Source: Talpa occidentalis (lineage: Eukaryota > Chordata > Mammalia > Eulipotyphla > Talpidae). From it: a DNA stretch of 64,000 nucleotides. Positions 1 to 11,203 of the stretch are shown piece by piece. The notes under the pieces are model-generated. The model was not told the DNA's origin and made no database searches. It was given only the letters and a program-made list of their open reading frames with translations. The stretch covers positions 88,454,678-88,518,677 of the forward strand of contig NW_023602073.1 in NCBI RefSeq assembly GCF_014898055.3, written 5' to 3'. Positions within the stretch are counted from its first letter, which is position 1. Every line of letters begins with the position of its first letter. A program made the position numbers and the translations under genes.

Positions 1-1850
1 GTTTTCACTCATTGATTTTGAGTTTGAAGTTTAATGTTTACATAAATAATGAAACACAAAATAAGACTCATCCAATCTTGTAAAAACTGTTCTCTATCAT
101 TCTTTTCCCTTTATAAAATTATGATTTATTTTTATTGATTCAAAAATTAAGGCAATCCCACAAAAACCCTACCATCAAGACTATTATGATAAATTCACAA
201 ATAACACAAAATTCATTCCAGCATAGACAAAAAATTCAAATAGTAACAATGAAAAGTTATTTTTCATGTGGGAGACCACTTTATAAAAGAATTCACTACA
301 TGGTTCTATTAAACAAAGTATTTCTTTCATGTAAATATTGTACTATTCAATTTTTAAAAAAAAAATGAATTTTCACACTTTTTAGGAATGTATCTATGCC
401 CAAAATGCAGTAAATCATAATCAGTAAAAATCATTACATTTCACGGCAGGTCAAACAGGGTAAGCTGCATAGATTTCTATTAAAAACACACCATTTGTTT
501 GTAGGAGCTTTTTTAAAGAAATTCAAGAATGAAGAACTCCATTTAAGCACCTTAAGATGCTCTGAATATCATGAGAAGGACAGAAAGGTAATGCTAACTC
601 CCTAAGAGACATATGGAAAGGAGAGAGAGAATTAAATGAGTGAGGACAAGAAAAGGATACAGGTAATGCCAGGACTCAATACTCCATGAATATTCTCATG
701 TTTCTGCATGTTCAGGGCTTTCTGAGCAAAGACTGCTAGCAAGCTGGGTTAAAGGATAATTGAATAACAACCCTAAAAATAAAGGTCTCCAGAAAGATGT
801 GGAGTTTTAGCTCTCTCTCCTTAGAGTCATTTATTTACCTTCCAGGATATGAAATGAGATCTTTCCCCTCCTCTCTCTAGAGGGGAGTTCTGTACATTCC
901 AGAGCAAAGGTCTCTCTACAACTTCTGAAAGAAGGATAAGTCAGTCACCCTATATAAGTTCTAAGCTGTAATTTTGGGGTTCATTTCCTGCAATACATAG
1001 GCAGGGGATATTAGATTTTCATTGTGTCACTTTATGGAGAAGTGAGGCCTAGGGAACTGGCACTAAGCTGCTCTGGGAGAAATAATTTATCTATTTTCTG
1101 ATGCAGAAAACTAAAGAAAATGGATAAATTTTATAAGTGTGTCTATATATTATCGTGTGTGTGTTTGTGTGTGTGTGTGTATATATTATATACTCTGATA
1201 TATGTTTCTGTCTTCTCTAATAAGGAAACTCATCTCCTAAAAGAGAATTTTGAAAGAAAAAAAATAGCATTATCTCTTTTGTTGACAAGCCATACGTTCA
1301 TTATATTGCACTTATCCTCAATTTCAACGATAAACCTTTCTCCATCCTATGTGATGCTGTCCTATCTTTATTAGTGAAGTTAATGTTTGATTCCAAGTTA
1401 AAGTCATATTTAATTTCATACTAATGAATCTTTTTCATAATAATGAATATTTTCTAGATATTTATTTAAGAATAACGATGAATTTCCAAGTCTCAAGTCA
1501 TAAATTCTACAATTTCATACTTCTAGAATAAAGTATAATAGTTTACTTATTCCTCTCCTCAAGCATCTCCTATTGTTGTTTATATTTTCATATATATTGT
1601 TTATATTTTCAGTCTTATTCCTGGCTACCTTCTACAGTATGTTTTTATAAAGATCAGTGAACTACTTCAAGAGGGTATAACTTGGTATCAGTGGACTTAT
1701 TCAAACACAGGTTAGATAATCAATTATTTAGGATTCTCTTTCAGACACTAATTCATCTTCGAAAATTTTATTATTAATCAGAATTATACCACTGACATCA
1801 AGCATCTAGTCTTTATCTGTTATATTGCTAATATAAGAAATTAAAGTTCC
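1..1850. other. AT-rich non-coding stretch, no gene seen
   Basis: No repeat family, exon or RNA gene is recognised here apart from the GT microsatellite near 1.16 kb. The short open frames of 77 and 84 codons have low-complexity translations and no family resemblance. Confidence 0.6.
1155..1187. repeat. (GT)n microsatellite running into (AT)n
   Basis: An interrupted GT run (one TTT interruption) is followed directly by an ATATAT stretch. It is likely length-polymorphic. Confidence 0.9.
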
Positions 1851-2098
1851 AGGCCTCCCTGGTGGCATAGGGGTTACATATCAATGCTATCACTTTGAAG
1901 GCTCAATCCCTGGACAGGGAGCTAACCCACATATGGTGAAGAAAACCTCTCCTGTCTCACCCGCTTCTCCCCTGTAGCAGTGTATTTCAGTAGATCCTCC
2001 TGTTCTGCTCCCCAATCTGTCTCTGGTGAATCTTCTCACCCCCACCCCTGTACCTCTGGCCTACAGCCCAGTTCTTCTACACAAAATTTAAAAAAAAA
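1851..2098 (+). mobile_element. tRNA-derived SINE, full length, old copy
   Basis: The head begins AGGCCTCCCTGGTGGCA, where the pol III A-box-like part lies. The body keeps the conserved blocks CCTCTCCTGTCTCACCC, CAGTGTATTTCAG and CTGTCTCTGGTGAATC, and ends in an A tail. The flanks AAGAAATTAAAGTTCC (1835-1850) and AAGAAATTAAATTTTC (from 2098) are an imperfect target-site duplication. The B box is degraded and the AATAAA tail lost, so it is probably inactive. It belongs to the subfamily ending in CTGGCCTRYAGCCCAGTTCTT. Confidence 0.9.
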
Positions 2099-2108
2099 AA
2101 GAAATTAA

Positions 2109-3370
2109 ATTTTCTTTTGGTGCTTTTCTTATTTTTCTGAACTCTAATCAAGATCATACAATCCAAAATATTTCAGAACATGTGAAAATAAATGAACTCT
2201 GATCCTGGAACAATGCTCTAAATAAGTAGAACTTCTCCAGGAACTAAATAGGATGTAAAATTCCAGAATTGATTAGATATAATAGATCACTGGAATTTTA
2301 TTCACCTACCATAATATATATAATTATATATCAACATACAAAATTACATATTACTTTATCAGAAATTCTTCAGAAACTTTACAGCGAAGTTCAGAATTAA
2401 GAATTTTATTAAGAGAAAAAATTACAATAACCTATAAGTTTTGAAGTCCCTGATAAGATGAAGACTTCCTCTACCCACTAGTCCCTCATTGTGACAGATA
2501 TACATAAATACCAGGTAATATCCATTACAAAAAACATAATGGAATCACAATCTACTTTTTATTTATCTTTCCCATACTTTTTAAAGGTAACTCAAAACCC
2601 ATCAATAGTGTGAAAGATTCAACAAACTTGTTATTCCCATAATGCCTTCATGTTAACAGCTTGATATTCTGGCATACCCTTTCAATACACTGTCAATTCA
2701 TTGGAGACAAATGGTGGGTGGTATTCCATATGTACCCCCAAGCAACTAAGAAGAATAAGAAAATTTGCTGAACTGAACCCTCTATGAAGAGCTACAATAT
2801 AAGCTTGAAATAAATTTACTTTATAACCTGTATTTTTGCTTTGTATTAATAATCTGTTGACTCTAGCAAACAGTATTTTTCCTGATTCATTTATGTTTTA
2901 TTTACTGTCCCTGATAGCCTTTTAATTAGGTTGCTTGTTTGTCAAATGCCAGTTTGCCATGTTTATTCTCCTTCAAGGATTCAAAAATAATCAGGGCAGG
3001 TGTTGTATAAATTGTATAGGATGACATGCTGTCATGATCAATTGCTAATTAATTTCAGATTCTTTCTGCTTCTGTGATGAGGGTACACTCTCAAATGAAA
3101 AACAATAAACAATCATTACACATTTAGTGCTTGTTAAAATGCTTCATAATTAATAGCAAAGATGGGATTAATTTTTAAGTAAGTGTTTCTATCGAAGTAT
3201 TAGCAAAGACTCTGTTGTCTAGAAATTGTTGATTTTATTATTTACTCTAAGAAGTCAGTAATTGTTTCTAGACAACGTATAAATGTATGAAAAGAAATCA
3301 CCCAGCTTGGATAGAACTTCCATATAGGTAAAAGGTGAAGCATTTTAAAGAGGAATTACTAAATATAAGG
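2109..3370. other. Unique AT-rich DNA, possible conserved non-coding element
   Basis: No repeat is recognised. The part from about 2.95 to 3.28 kb has balanced composition and several TAATTA/ATTAAT homeodomain-type cores (CTAATTAATTTC near 3045, CATAATTAATAG near 3145). It ends in the perfect inverted repeat listed separately. Conservation is inferred only from appearance. Confidence 0.3.
3214..3276. repeat. 12-bp perfect inverted repeat (hairpin)
   Basis: Arm GTTGTCTAGAAA at 3214-3225 is the exact reverse complement of TTTCTAGACAAC at 3265-3276, with a 39-nt loop. No target-site duplication or transposase relic is seen, so a MITE origin is unproven. Confidence 0.85.
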
Positions 3371-3385
3371 GCCTTTCATATTTTC

Positions 3386-3666
3386 TTTCTTTTTTCAAAG
3401 ATTTCTTTATTTATGCATATAAGAACTGGGGTACAGGTCAGAGGTGTGGGGATGGGGGTGAGAAGATTCACCAGAGACAGAGTGGGGAGCAGAACAGGCA
3501 GATCTACTGAAATACACTACTGAGGGGAGCAGCGGGCGAGACAGGACAGGTCTGCTGCACCATGTAGGGTAGCTTCCTGGCTGGCCTGGGATCAAACTCC
3601 TGCTGCAGAGGCTGTGGATAGCTTCACAGTGCTGTCCTTAACCCCTGAGCCACCAGGGTGGCCCCA
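3386..3666 (-). mobile_element. tRNA-derived SINE, full length, antisense
   Basis: Read on the minus strand it starts GGCCACCCTGGTGGCTCAGGGG and ends with the tail ATAAATAAAGAAATC. Its insertion site is duplicated: GCCTTTCATATTTTC at 3371-3385 and CCCTTTCATATTTTC at 3669-3683. Opposed open frames of 62 codons on both strands here are chance readings of the SINE. Confidence 0.93.
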
Positions 3667-3715
3667 GGCCCTTTCATATTTTCAACAACAACAAAAAAAT
3701 TATCACCCAATAACT

Positions 3716-3990
3716 ACTGAGTTCTTTCTGTATACCAGGTATTTAACATGTATCATGCCATTTAACCTTTACATCAACTAAAAAGTGCTGGTACTACTCT
3801 GATATAGATGAGGAGCCTATTATGCCAGGTAGACCACCTATTTACCAGGATTTCAGATGAGTTCTGCAAAACCAGAGTAGCTGCTCCCATTTCACAGAAG
3901 GGGGAGCCCTGAGTCTCAGCAAATTCTTAGTCCAGGTGACCCAGAGTGAACAGCCCATTGCTGGGCTTGAACTATTTTCTTCATTGAACT
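3716..3990 (+). repeat. MIR relics (one or two fragments)
   Basis: The segment with CCATTTAACCTTTACATCAACTA resembles the MIR core near CATTTAATCCTCACAA. A second part, CCCATTTCACAGAAGGGGGAGCCCTGAGTCTCAGCAAATTC through CTGGGCTTGAAC, resembles the MIR 3' half (acagatgaggaaactgaggc... gatttgaac). Two overlapping copies, or one with an insertion, would explain the arrangement. Identification is from memory of the consensus. Confidence 0.55.
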
Positions 3991-4269
3991 ACAGAAATTA
4001 AGACTTAGAGACACTAAATTACTCATTTAGGATTAGAAGACAAATAAATGATACCACTGGAATGCCAGGAAAAACAGTTGACCTAGAGTTGTAAGCTTGT
4101 AAAACTATTTTTTCTAATAAGGTAGTAAACACTAGGAGTGCTTATAGTCAATACAACTACAACAAAGAACAACTAAGATATACTCTAGGAAGAAGGAAAA
4201 GACAGCAAGAAATATGAGATGCAAAAGAAAATAATAACCAAAATAACCGGTAGTAGGGTAAATAGTTTT

Positions 4270-4660
4270 CAGGTTTTTCTGCCCTCCCACCTTTAGGATT
4301 GCCCTGCCTGATGGGGCACCTGCAGTTGTTACATTGTTGTGTTGTTTACTCCTGTGGGACACAATACTCCTGTGAGGAGTATGGATAAAGTCACTAAGAG
4401 AAGAAGCAGCAAAAGAGGCAGGAGAGAAAAGGGGAGAAAGAAGCCCAAAGTGAAGACTTGCCCCAGGGCTTGCCCTGCCTGCCGGGTACCTGTTTGCCAC
4501 ACTACATGTAAAGCTTAATAAAAGCCTAAGGAAGCCACTGAGGGCTCTGGGACTGCTCCTTTACCCGCCCAGTCTGCTTGGATCCTAGAAAACCTGCTCA
4601 GTGGCCCATCCTGCTGGTAAAAAGAAAAATAATTCTCAATAAATACTGTCTGAATTAGAA
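4270..4660 (+). mobile_element. Candidate endogenous retrovirus solo LTR
   Basis: A locally GC-richer block has the layout of an LTR 3' half. A TATA/AATAAA-like AAGCTTAATAAAAGCC lies at about 4511-4527, followed by about 110 nt of GC-rich sequence and then CTCAATAAATACTGTCTGAATT, a U5-like ending with a second AATAAA at 4639. Internal proviral genes are not seen. Exact ends and target-site duplication were not found, so class and limits are uncertain. A 122-codon antisense frame across it has no family resemblance. Confidence 0.45.
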
Positions 4661-5120
4661 AATAAATACAAAACAATATGTAACTTGTGGTATATTAAGA
4701 ACACAGAATAAAAATATAAAAATGAATAGTAATCACATGTAAATCAGGAGAGAATGATTAAAATCTATATATTTTGAGGACCATGTTTCTTTGGAGAGGG
4801 ATTTTGATATTTAAACTTATGATAATATTTCAAGAATATGATAATATTTCAAGAATAATTATTTACAAAAATAAATATATATAATATTATAAAATAGTAG
4901 AGGAACATGGAATTAAAAAAGCAGCCTATCAAAATGTTTAAAAAAAGGCAGGAGAGGAGAAAAAGAAACATTAATAAAAATAGTAGAAATCATAGTAAAA
5001 TTACTGAAACATATAAATATATCAGTAATCAACATAGTGAGAAAAAAAACTTGCTCAGTAAAACAGAATTTCAACTATATTTAAGTGGAGTTATACACAA
5101 TGTCTCAGAGACACACTATC
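4661..5120. other. Very AT-rich DNA, nothing recognised
   Basis: Runs of A/T with short repeats such as TATGATAATATTTCAAGAA occurring twice (about 4817-4857). The 78-codon lysine/asparagine-rich frame here reflects composition rather than a gene. Confidence 0.5.
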
Positions 5121-5525
5121 TTTGTCAGCCCAGGATACTCTAACAGAATACCATAGACAGTGGTAATTTAAACAACACATTTTTCTCACAGTTCTGGGGG
5201 TTAAATTCCAAGATTAAGGTTCTGACAGACCTTAGTTCCCAGTGAAGTCTCTTTTCCTGACTAGCAGGGAGTCACAATCTGGCTATACCCTTACATGGGG
5301 TGTGGGAGGGCTGGGATGGAAGAGGGAGAAAGGAGGGAGAGAGAGCAGGAGGGAGGGAATTCTGATCTCTCTTTTCTTATAAGGAGGTTAATTCCATCAT
5401 GAAGCCCTCACCCTCCTGACTTCATCTAAACCTAATTATCTCCCAAAGGGCCATCTTCAAAGGCTATCACTTTGGGGTTAGAGCTTTAGCACATTTTGGA
5501 GGAACACAAAAAATTAAACCATAAT
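5121..5525 (-). mobile_element. MaLR-type (MST/MLT1-like) LTR, antisense
   Basis: In plus-strand order the sequence shows landmarks of a reversed mammalian apparent LTR retrotransposon LTR: TTTGTCAGCCC..ATACCATAGACAGTGG, TTTAAACAACACATTTTTCTCACAGTTCTGGGGG, CTTATAAGGAGGTTAATTCCATCATGAAG, and TTGGGGTTAGAGCTTTAGCACATTTTGGAGGAACACA. The arrangement of all four blocks is specific for this group. The middle has been replaced or expanded by purine-rich low-complexity DNA. No internal region is present, so it is a solo LTR. Non-autonomous ERVL relatives of this kind are long inactive. Confidence 0.75.
5297..5359. repeat. GA-rich low-complexity tract
   Basis: Purine-rich GGGAGGG/GAGAGAG sequence inside the MaLR LTR; probably a local expansion after insertion. 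Confidence 0.8.
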
Positions 5526-6384
5526 ACAATACATAAAGAAACAGAAAAGTTGAATGCAAAGGATAGAAAATTATCTTTTACATAGCAGGTACAACACTAG
5601 GTACAATAAAGCCAAGGCACTAACTACCAGCTAATACACACTTTAAGACAGAATATCTCATTAGACTAGACACATGACATCATAATAATAAGTTCAGTTC
5701 AAGAGGAAGAGAACAATACTTCTAAACTTCAACATGCTCAATAAAATAACATTATATATAAAGCAAAATTTGATAGAAACACTGGAAGAAAAGTATCACC
5801 ACCATTATAGTGAGTAGTTTTATCAATTATCTAGCAATTTTTAACACAGGAATATTTGTTTATTCATGTATTATCTAAAGCTATTCTGGGACTTACAGTG
5901 GCAGAGTTGTGTGACTGAAACAGAGATGACATGATAGGCACATAATGATTAAGAAAAGAAGTGAGATAAGAATGAGGTAAACTTGCCAGCAGTAATGCAG
6001 GCATTGGAACCATAACTAACTGCCATGGCATTTATCCAGAGCCAATCTGTGAACTTTATTAGCTCTACTTTACGTTTTCATAAAATCTAATAGGGTGCTT
6101 TACTTTGTTCTTAAAGAGTTTGTAATTGTAAGTTATTTTATAAGTTATTAGCATCATACACATGGAGACTAAGACAGAGCATCATTTGCATGTATGAGGG
6201 AGAAGAGAGAAATATTGTGATCCATTTAAAAATCTTCATGAAGCAACTGCATTTCATTATTAAAGAAGAAAACAAAAATTAAAACATATGGAATAAGGAA
6301 ACATATCGACAACAACCCAATAAAAATTAAATGTCTTTCTAACACTAGGATTTCATTGTTCTCTTTTTGTCAATTTTTTAGGAC
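5526..6384. other. AT-rich non-coding stretch
   Basis: No repeat family or coding pattern recognised. Confidence 0.5.
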
Positions 6385-6600
6385 AGCTTGTCAACCTACC
6401 AGAAGAGAATGGTGAGGATGGGATACAACAGGGGGAGAGGGCCCAAAGGTTATGGTGGGTGATCATCAGTGCTTTGATTGTGGGCATGGAGTTGTAAATA
6501 TATCTAAAAAGGTGTAAACCTATACCCTTATATCATATACAAAGTTGTAAGCCAATGCTACCTCAATAGAAAAGACACTGTAAAAAATAAATAGCTAGAT
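6385..6600 (+). mobile_element. Old L1 3'UTR fragment
   Basis: GGGTGATCATCAGTGCTTTGATTGTG.., GGTGTAAACCTATACCCTTATATCATATAC and GTAAGCCAATGCTACCTCAATAGAAAA match the order of elements at the 3' end of older mammalian L1s. The end is an A-rich tail at about 6570-6600. No ORF2 remains. The same block recurs at 10129, 20400 and 53070 in this window. Confidence 0.7.
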
Positions 6601-7429
6601 ATAAACAGTTTTTGTACAAAAAATTAGAAAATGCTGTATGTCTGTGTAAAAGGACTAAGAACTATTAAAACTCTAACTTAATTAAAACTAATCTTATCCT
6701 GCCTGAAATTCTACTTTATCCTTAGGGATTCTAAATTAGATTTTAATAAAGAGGATTATTTCTAAACAGGAATATACTGATATATTTTTATTGATACAGC
6801 TATATTCTTCAACTTTCTACAACTGTTCACTGCCTTAAGCTGATTGAAATCATTTTAAAAGACTCAAATGAGTTTAAGGGAATAACATAGATTATTTCCA
6901 TGGAGGATGGGTTCAGAGATAGAGAGAAATTAAAACCTTGTAGGTGTCATTCTCAGTGAATCCAGAGAATAAAAGTCGCTGAGAAAAGCCTGAGGAAATG
7001 TCTGCCCACTTGCTGTGGAGTGTAGAATCCAGGTCTAGTTAAGTAAAAATTTCATATAGCTCAAAGGGTATGGGACATATTCCATTAAGCATTTTCCCAG
7101 ACTTGACAATTATTTTTGTATCCACCTGGGAGATAAGATTTCAGTTTAATCCTCCTCCCAAACATACTTGGATTTCTTACCTTTCAACCACTACCTTGAT
7201 AGAGCTTCCTACTTATCATAGGACAGAGTGCAAATTAGCTAATTTAAATAAAGCAAACTAATGTTAATATTTACTATTTACTAAAATAGCAAAGATCCAA
7301 AACCAAAAACTGCAGAAAATTATTTGTAGAAAGCAATTTAAATATATCCTGAACAATCTTTTTCTACCCTATAAATTTAGAAATATAGTGGATTTTCATA
7401 TATATTTCATACAAATAGTATAATAAAGA
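6601..7429. other. AT-rich non-coding stretch
   Basis: No recognised repeat or gene. The short frame at 7070-7261 lacks any domain or splice context. Confidence 0.5.
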
Positions 7430-7610
7430 CAAAGATACTTGCCTTGGGAGTCCTACATGAACATCAGTAAGTTATCAATCTTTCTAAGTCTCAGAGTTTA
7501 CATCTGACAAGAGAGAACAGCAATGCCAAATTCATTGTATTTTTGTGAAATTTTAATGAAATTACATTAAGCAGAGCATAATTCTTAGTGCTTTAGTAGA
7601 AAGTAAATGA
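7430..7610 (+). repeat. MIR relic
   Basis: AGTAAGTTATCAATCTTTCTAAGTCTCAGAGTTTACATCTGACAAGAG corresponds to the MIR stretch 'aagttacttaacctctctgtgcctcagtttcctcatctgtaaaat'. It is followed by a diverged tail with GTGAAATTTTAATGAAATTAC. Identification is from remembered consensus. Confidence 0.6.
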
Positions 7611-8238
7611 GTTCCTCCTCTAGCCTCCCAATCACTGAAATAACATTAAACCCACAAGAAGTACAAACTGAATTAATGAATTGGTGCCCTGATTCATTAA
7701 TTCAATAGCAATTAATTCAATTATTCATTCTACAGCAATAATGTTTTTGAAAATAATTTAGTTCATGTTTGCATAAAAGTGATATTTGTTCTGTTTATTT
7801 TATAAAGAGATGAAATAAATATGCTAAAACAATAGAATGCAGAAAAAAAATTAACAAGAAAAATCTAACACAGAGAAAAAGAAGGAGCTGGAAGTGAGAT
7901 GAATTCCAGACAGTGGAAATAGTTCCTGAACCCTTACATATCAATATAAAAAGCATTTACGTTCCTATGAAAAACATGCCAAAGGCATAAAGAGCCTAAA
8001 GGAAAAGAAATGTAAATGAGCATTAAACATATGAATTATTGTTTTGTCTATAGGTATAAAGTAATCTGAGTAATTTTTTTTTTTGGCCTATATGTAGAAA
8101 CTGCATAAAATGGTCAAAAAAAAAAAAAGCACCAGTAAAACCCATGCACTCTCTCTCACCATCTGCTGAGATGAGTGTAAGTACACTTTTTCAAAAAGCA
8201 ATTGAGAAATATCTGTAAATTTAAAAAGAACTTGTGCA
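7611..8238. other. AT-rich stretch with a perfect hairpin
   Basis: Contains the 12-bp hairpin at 7670-7703, a T run near 8078 and an A run near 8117-8128. Otherwise nothing is recognised. Confidence 0.5.
7670..7703. repeat. 12-bp perfect hairpin, 10-nt loop
   Basis: GAATTAATGAAT (7670-7681) pairs exactly with ATTCATTAATTC (7692-7703). The loop is TGGTGCCCTG. A third related motif, AATTAATTCAATTATTCATTC, follows immediately. The arms contain TTAAT/ATTAA homeodomain-type cores. Confidence 0.9.
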
Positions 8239-9600
8239 TGGTATTAGAACAAGAACAGACACACAGACCAATGGAATCAAATAGAAAATACAGAAATAAA
8301 CCCACAGATTTATGGTCAACTAATCTTTGACAAAGGAGCAAAGAATATGCATTGGAGCAAAGAAAGTTTGTTCAATAAACGGTGTTGGGAAAACTGGGTC
8401 GCTACATGCAAAAGAAAGAAGCTTGACTACTACCTCACGCCATACACAAAAACCAACTCAAAATGGATTAAAGAACTAGACATAAGACCTGAAACCATAA
8501 AATACATAGAAGGAAATATAGGCGAAACACCATGTGATATGAACATCAAAGACATCTTTACAGACACATCACCCAAAGCAGTGATAGTGAAGGCAAAGAT
8601 CAACAGCTGCAACTACATCAAATTAAAGAGCTTCTTCACAGCAAAAGAGACAATAACAAAAACAAAGAGAAACCCCACCGACTGGGAGAACATTTTTGTA
8701 CCCAACACTAATGATAAAGGATTGATCACAAAAATCTGCAAAGAGCTGATGAGACTCAACAACAAAGAAAATAATCCTGTCAAATAATGGGCAGGAGAGC
8801 TATAAAGAAACTTCTCTGAAGAGGAAATGTAAATGGCCAACAGGCATATGAAAAAATGTTCAACATCACTTGTAATCAGGGAAATGCAAATCAAAACTAC
8901 CATGAGATACCATCTTACACCAGTGAGAATGGCACATATTAAAAAAACTAGCAACAACAAATGTTGGCGAGGGTGTGGAGAAAAAGGAACTCTTCTGCAC
9001 TGTTGGTGGGAGTGCAAACTGGTCCAACCACCATGGAGAGCTGTGTGGAGATTTCTGGACCTCCTAAACATAGAGCTTCCATATGATCCAGCAATTCCAC
9101 TCCTAGGTATTTACCCAAAGGACACAGAAACATCAATTCCAAAGAACACCTGCACCCCTATGTTTATAGCAGCACTATTTACAATAGCTAAGCTTTGGAA
9201 ACAACCCAAATGCCCAAAAATAGATGACTGGATCAAGAAGATGTGGTACATATATACCATGGAATATTACTCAGCATTCAAAAAAGATAAACACATGCAA
9301 TTTGCAGCAACATGGATGGCGCTGGAAGGGATCATGCTCAGCGAAATAAGCCAAAAAGAAAAAGAAAAATACCGGATGGTCTCACTCATAGCAGGAATCT
9401 AGAAAACTTAAATAAGGGACCAGGAAAATGAATAACTATAAGAAAGTGAAAATCAAAATCAACAAAACACTATGAACCAGAGACACTTTTTGGGGGGTGG
9501 GGGGCGGAGGGGAGGGATTGGGGTCAGAATGGGGGGGTTGCAATTGTATGGGGAATATAAAAATAAAATTTATTATTAAAAAAAATAATAAAATAAAATA
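8239..9600 (+). pseudogene. 5'-truncated L1, ORF2 C-terminal part and 3'UTR
   Basis: The L1 body begins near the ORF2 motif ACAGACACACAGACCAATGGAATC and runs to the end of the element. Two open segments, 8347-8787 and 8833-9402, lie in the same frame. They are separated by three in-frame stops (8785, 8803 and 8830), so ORF2 is broken by point changes rather than frameshift. The second segment keeps the cysteine-rich C-terminal region ([20 protein letters not shown]) and the typical L1 end, stopping at 9402. The 3'UTR has a G-rich tract at 9491-9538, then AATATAAAAATAAAATTTATT and an A-rich tail to about 9600. ORF2 normally supplies endonuclease and reverse transcriptase; neither domain is present here. 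No clean target-site duplication was found. Antisense open frames of 152 and 64 codons are shadows. Confidence 0.95.
9491..9538 (+). other. G-rich tract in L1 3'UTR (G-quadruplex potential)
   Basis: Six runs of three or more G within 48 nt. The same tract recurs, as C runs, in the antisense L1 copies near 20540 and 42630, so it belongs to the L1 family and not to this locus. Confidence 0.8.
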
Positions 9601-10128
9601 AAAGGAATTTGCATCCTCTAATTCCATTTCTAAGAAAATAATCATATACATAAATTATATGTTATGATATCATTTTAAACACTGATTTATAGAAACTGAA
9701 AGTTATATAAATATCCCAACCTTAGATTTAATAGAAAAATGCTAAGTAAGCTATGATCAGTTGTGTGGACTACTAGAAAAATAATAGATATATTCATTTA
9801 AATATTTCAGAAATAAGCATTGCCTTCCCTACCCATGAAAATGTCATTAAAGTACAATATACAGAGGTAAGTGAAGATATTGAAGAATCTTAAATAGTTA
9901 TTACGTAGCCTTTTCACACACAAGAAAACAACTGTATCTATTTAAGCAAAGGTTGAAAAGATAAGGATGGGAAGACTAAAAATTTAGAAAAGTGGTATCT
10001 AAGTCAAGAAACATCGCTCTTGAGTTAGAGCTGTCATTTAAATATCCACATTAGATCAGTATCTTATACTATTAAAAAAGGAATAGACAAAGCTAAACCT
10101 AAACAAACCTTAGAATTATGACTTCATT
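9601..10128. other. AT-rich non-coding stretch
   Basis: No repeat or gene recognised. Confidence 0.5.
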
Positions 10129-10255
10129 ATTGAGGCTATAGAGGGGTAGGCTAGGGAGATGTATGTGATAATATACATCTGAAGAAGTGTGAGCTTATTC
10201 CCCTAATTTATATGCAATACTGTAAACTAACGTTACCTCAATTTAAAAAAAAATG
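10129..10255 (+). mobile_element. Old L1 3'UTR fragment
   Basis: ATAATATACATCTGAAGAAGTGTGAGCTTATTCCCC and GCAATACTGTAAACTAACGTTACCTCAATTTAAAAAAAAA match the L1 3' terminal block also seen at 6385 and 53070. It ends in an A tail. Confidence 0.65.
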
Positions 10256-10924
10256 TTGTGGAAGAAAAAAATGTTAAGCAAATTATGAGACTGAAAGACT
10301 TAATTGGGATTTTTCATTTATAAAATATATTGAGAAGCACTGTAATCCTTGAATTAAGAGAAGTCTATTCTACTTTGATAGTTAATGAATGAGGAAATGT
10401 ATTTATGTCTTCTATACCTAGGTATAGGTATTTCTCCATTGCCCTTCCAGGAAAAGGGAAATCCACAGAGGGAAAGGTAAACAATTCTATTCCCTAACAC
10501 TGTGGTTCAGAGTCTTTAAACCAATACAGTATTTCAAGTAACAGAATGGATTTATGGTAACATGGTCATAAAATATTATATACCAAAAACTACAGAACAA
10601 GTGAAGAATACACATTTTAGAATTTGAGATGTAGGGGGGAGAATTAATATAGTCCTAGTTGTCTCTTAATAAATACATTGTGTATAAGAGACAAAAGATT
10701 TCAAAGACAGTTAAAATGAGTAAGCACAGAATAAAAAAAAACAAGATCATAAATTCAGGAAGGGGCACCAGAGACTGAAAGATGTGAGGTTGAAATGAAA
10801 AATTGTTTAAATGGTTATGACTTTAAGGTTTCTTAACCAAAGAAAGATAATGGAGGGTATAAATCCCCAGAAATTTAAGAAAAAATCCTGGATTTAGATT
10901 ATGGGGCAAAGAAGAAAAGGACTC
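10256..10924. other. AT-rich non-coding stretch
   Basis: Nothing recognised beyond short A runs. Confidence 0.5.
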
Positions 10925-10940
10925 AAGATTAGAGAGAGGG

Positions 10941-11203
10941 GGTCTCCCCTGCTGGCGCAGTGGTTAAGCGCTGGGCTGCGAAGCTGCCCGCAGCCTCTGT
11001 AGCACCAGTTCGATCCCTGGCCCCAGAGAGGATCCCACATGGCGCACAGACCTCTCTTGCCGTGCCCGCTGCTCCCCTCAGCAGTGTAGTTCGTCGGTCT
11101 GCCTGTTCCATTCCCCGCTCTGGCTCTGGTGAATTCTCTCACCCTCCCAAACTTCTGACTGTACCCAGTGCTTGTATAAATAAATAAATAAATATAAAAA
11201 AAA
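10941..11203 (+). mobile_element. tRNA-derived SINE, young subfamily
   Basis: Well-preserved copy. The A-box-like TGGCGCAGTGGTT lies near 10955 and the B-box-like AGTTCGATCCC near 11007, giving an internal pol III promoter. The body has GGCTCTGGTGAATTCTCTCACC and the subfamily-specific end TTCTGACTGTACCCAGTGCTTGTATAAATAAATAAATA. Flanking duplications are AAGATTAGAGAGAGGG (10925-10940) and AAGATTAAAGAGAGGG (11204-11219), one mismatch in 16. The tail carries AATAAA signals. It groups with the copies at 18956, 26371 and 49828. Confidence 0.95.

Noticed and set aside
8613..9142. Antisense open frames of 152 and 64 codons
   Set aside because: They lie exactly opposite the L1 ORF2 remnant and mirror it; the same antisense frame occurs over the L1 at 43.1 kb.
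10941..11020. SINE heads as functional tRNA genes
   Set aside because: A and B box motifs are present, but the sequence continues as a SINE body with an A-rich tail and no complete cloverleaf was traced.
10960..11187. Open frames of 60-128 codons over SINE copies (also at 15.9, 19.0, 26.4, 28.4, 33.0 and 49.8 kb)
   Set aside because: They read through the GC-richer SINE body in several frames and both strands and recur wherever the SINE does.
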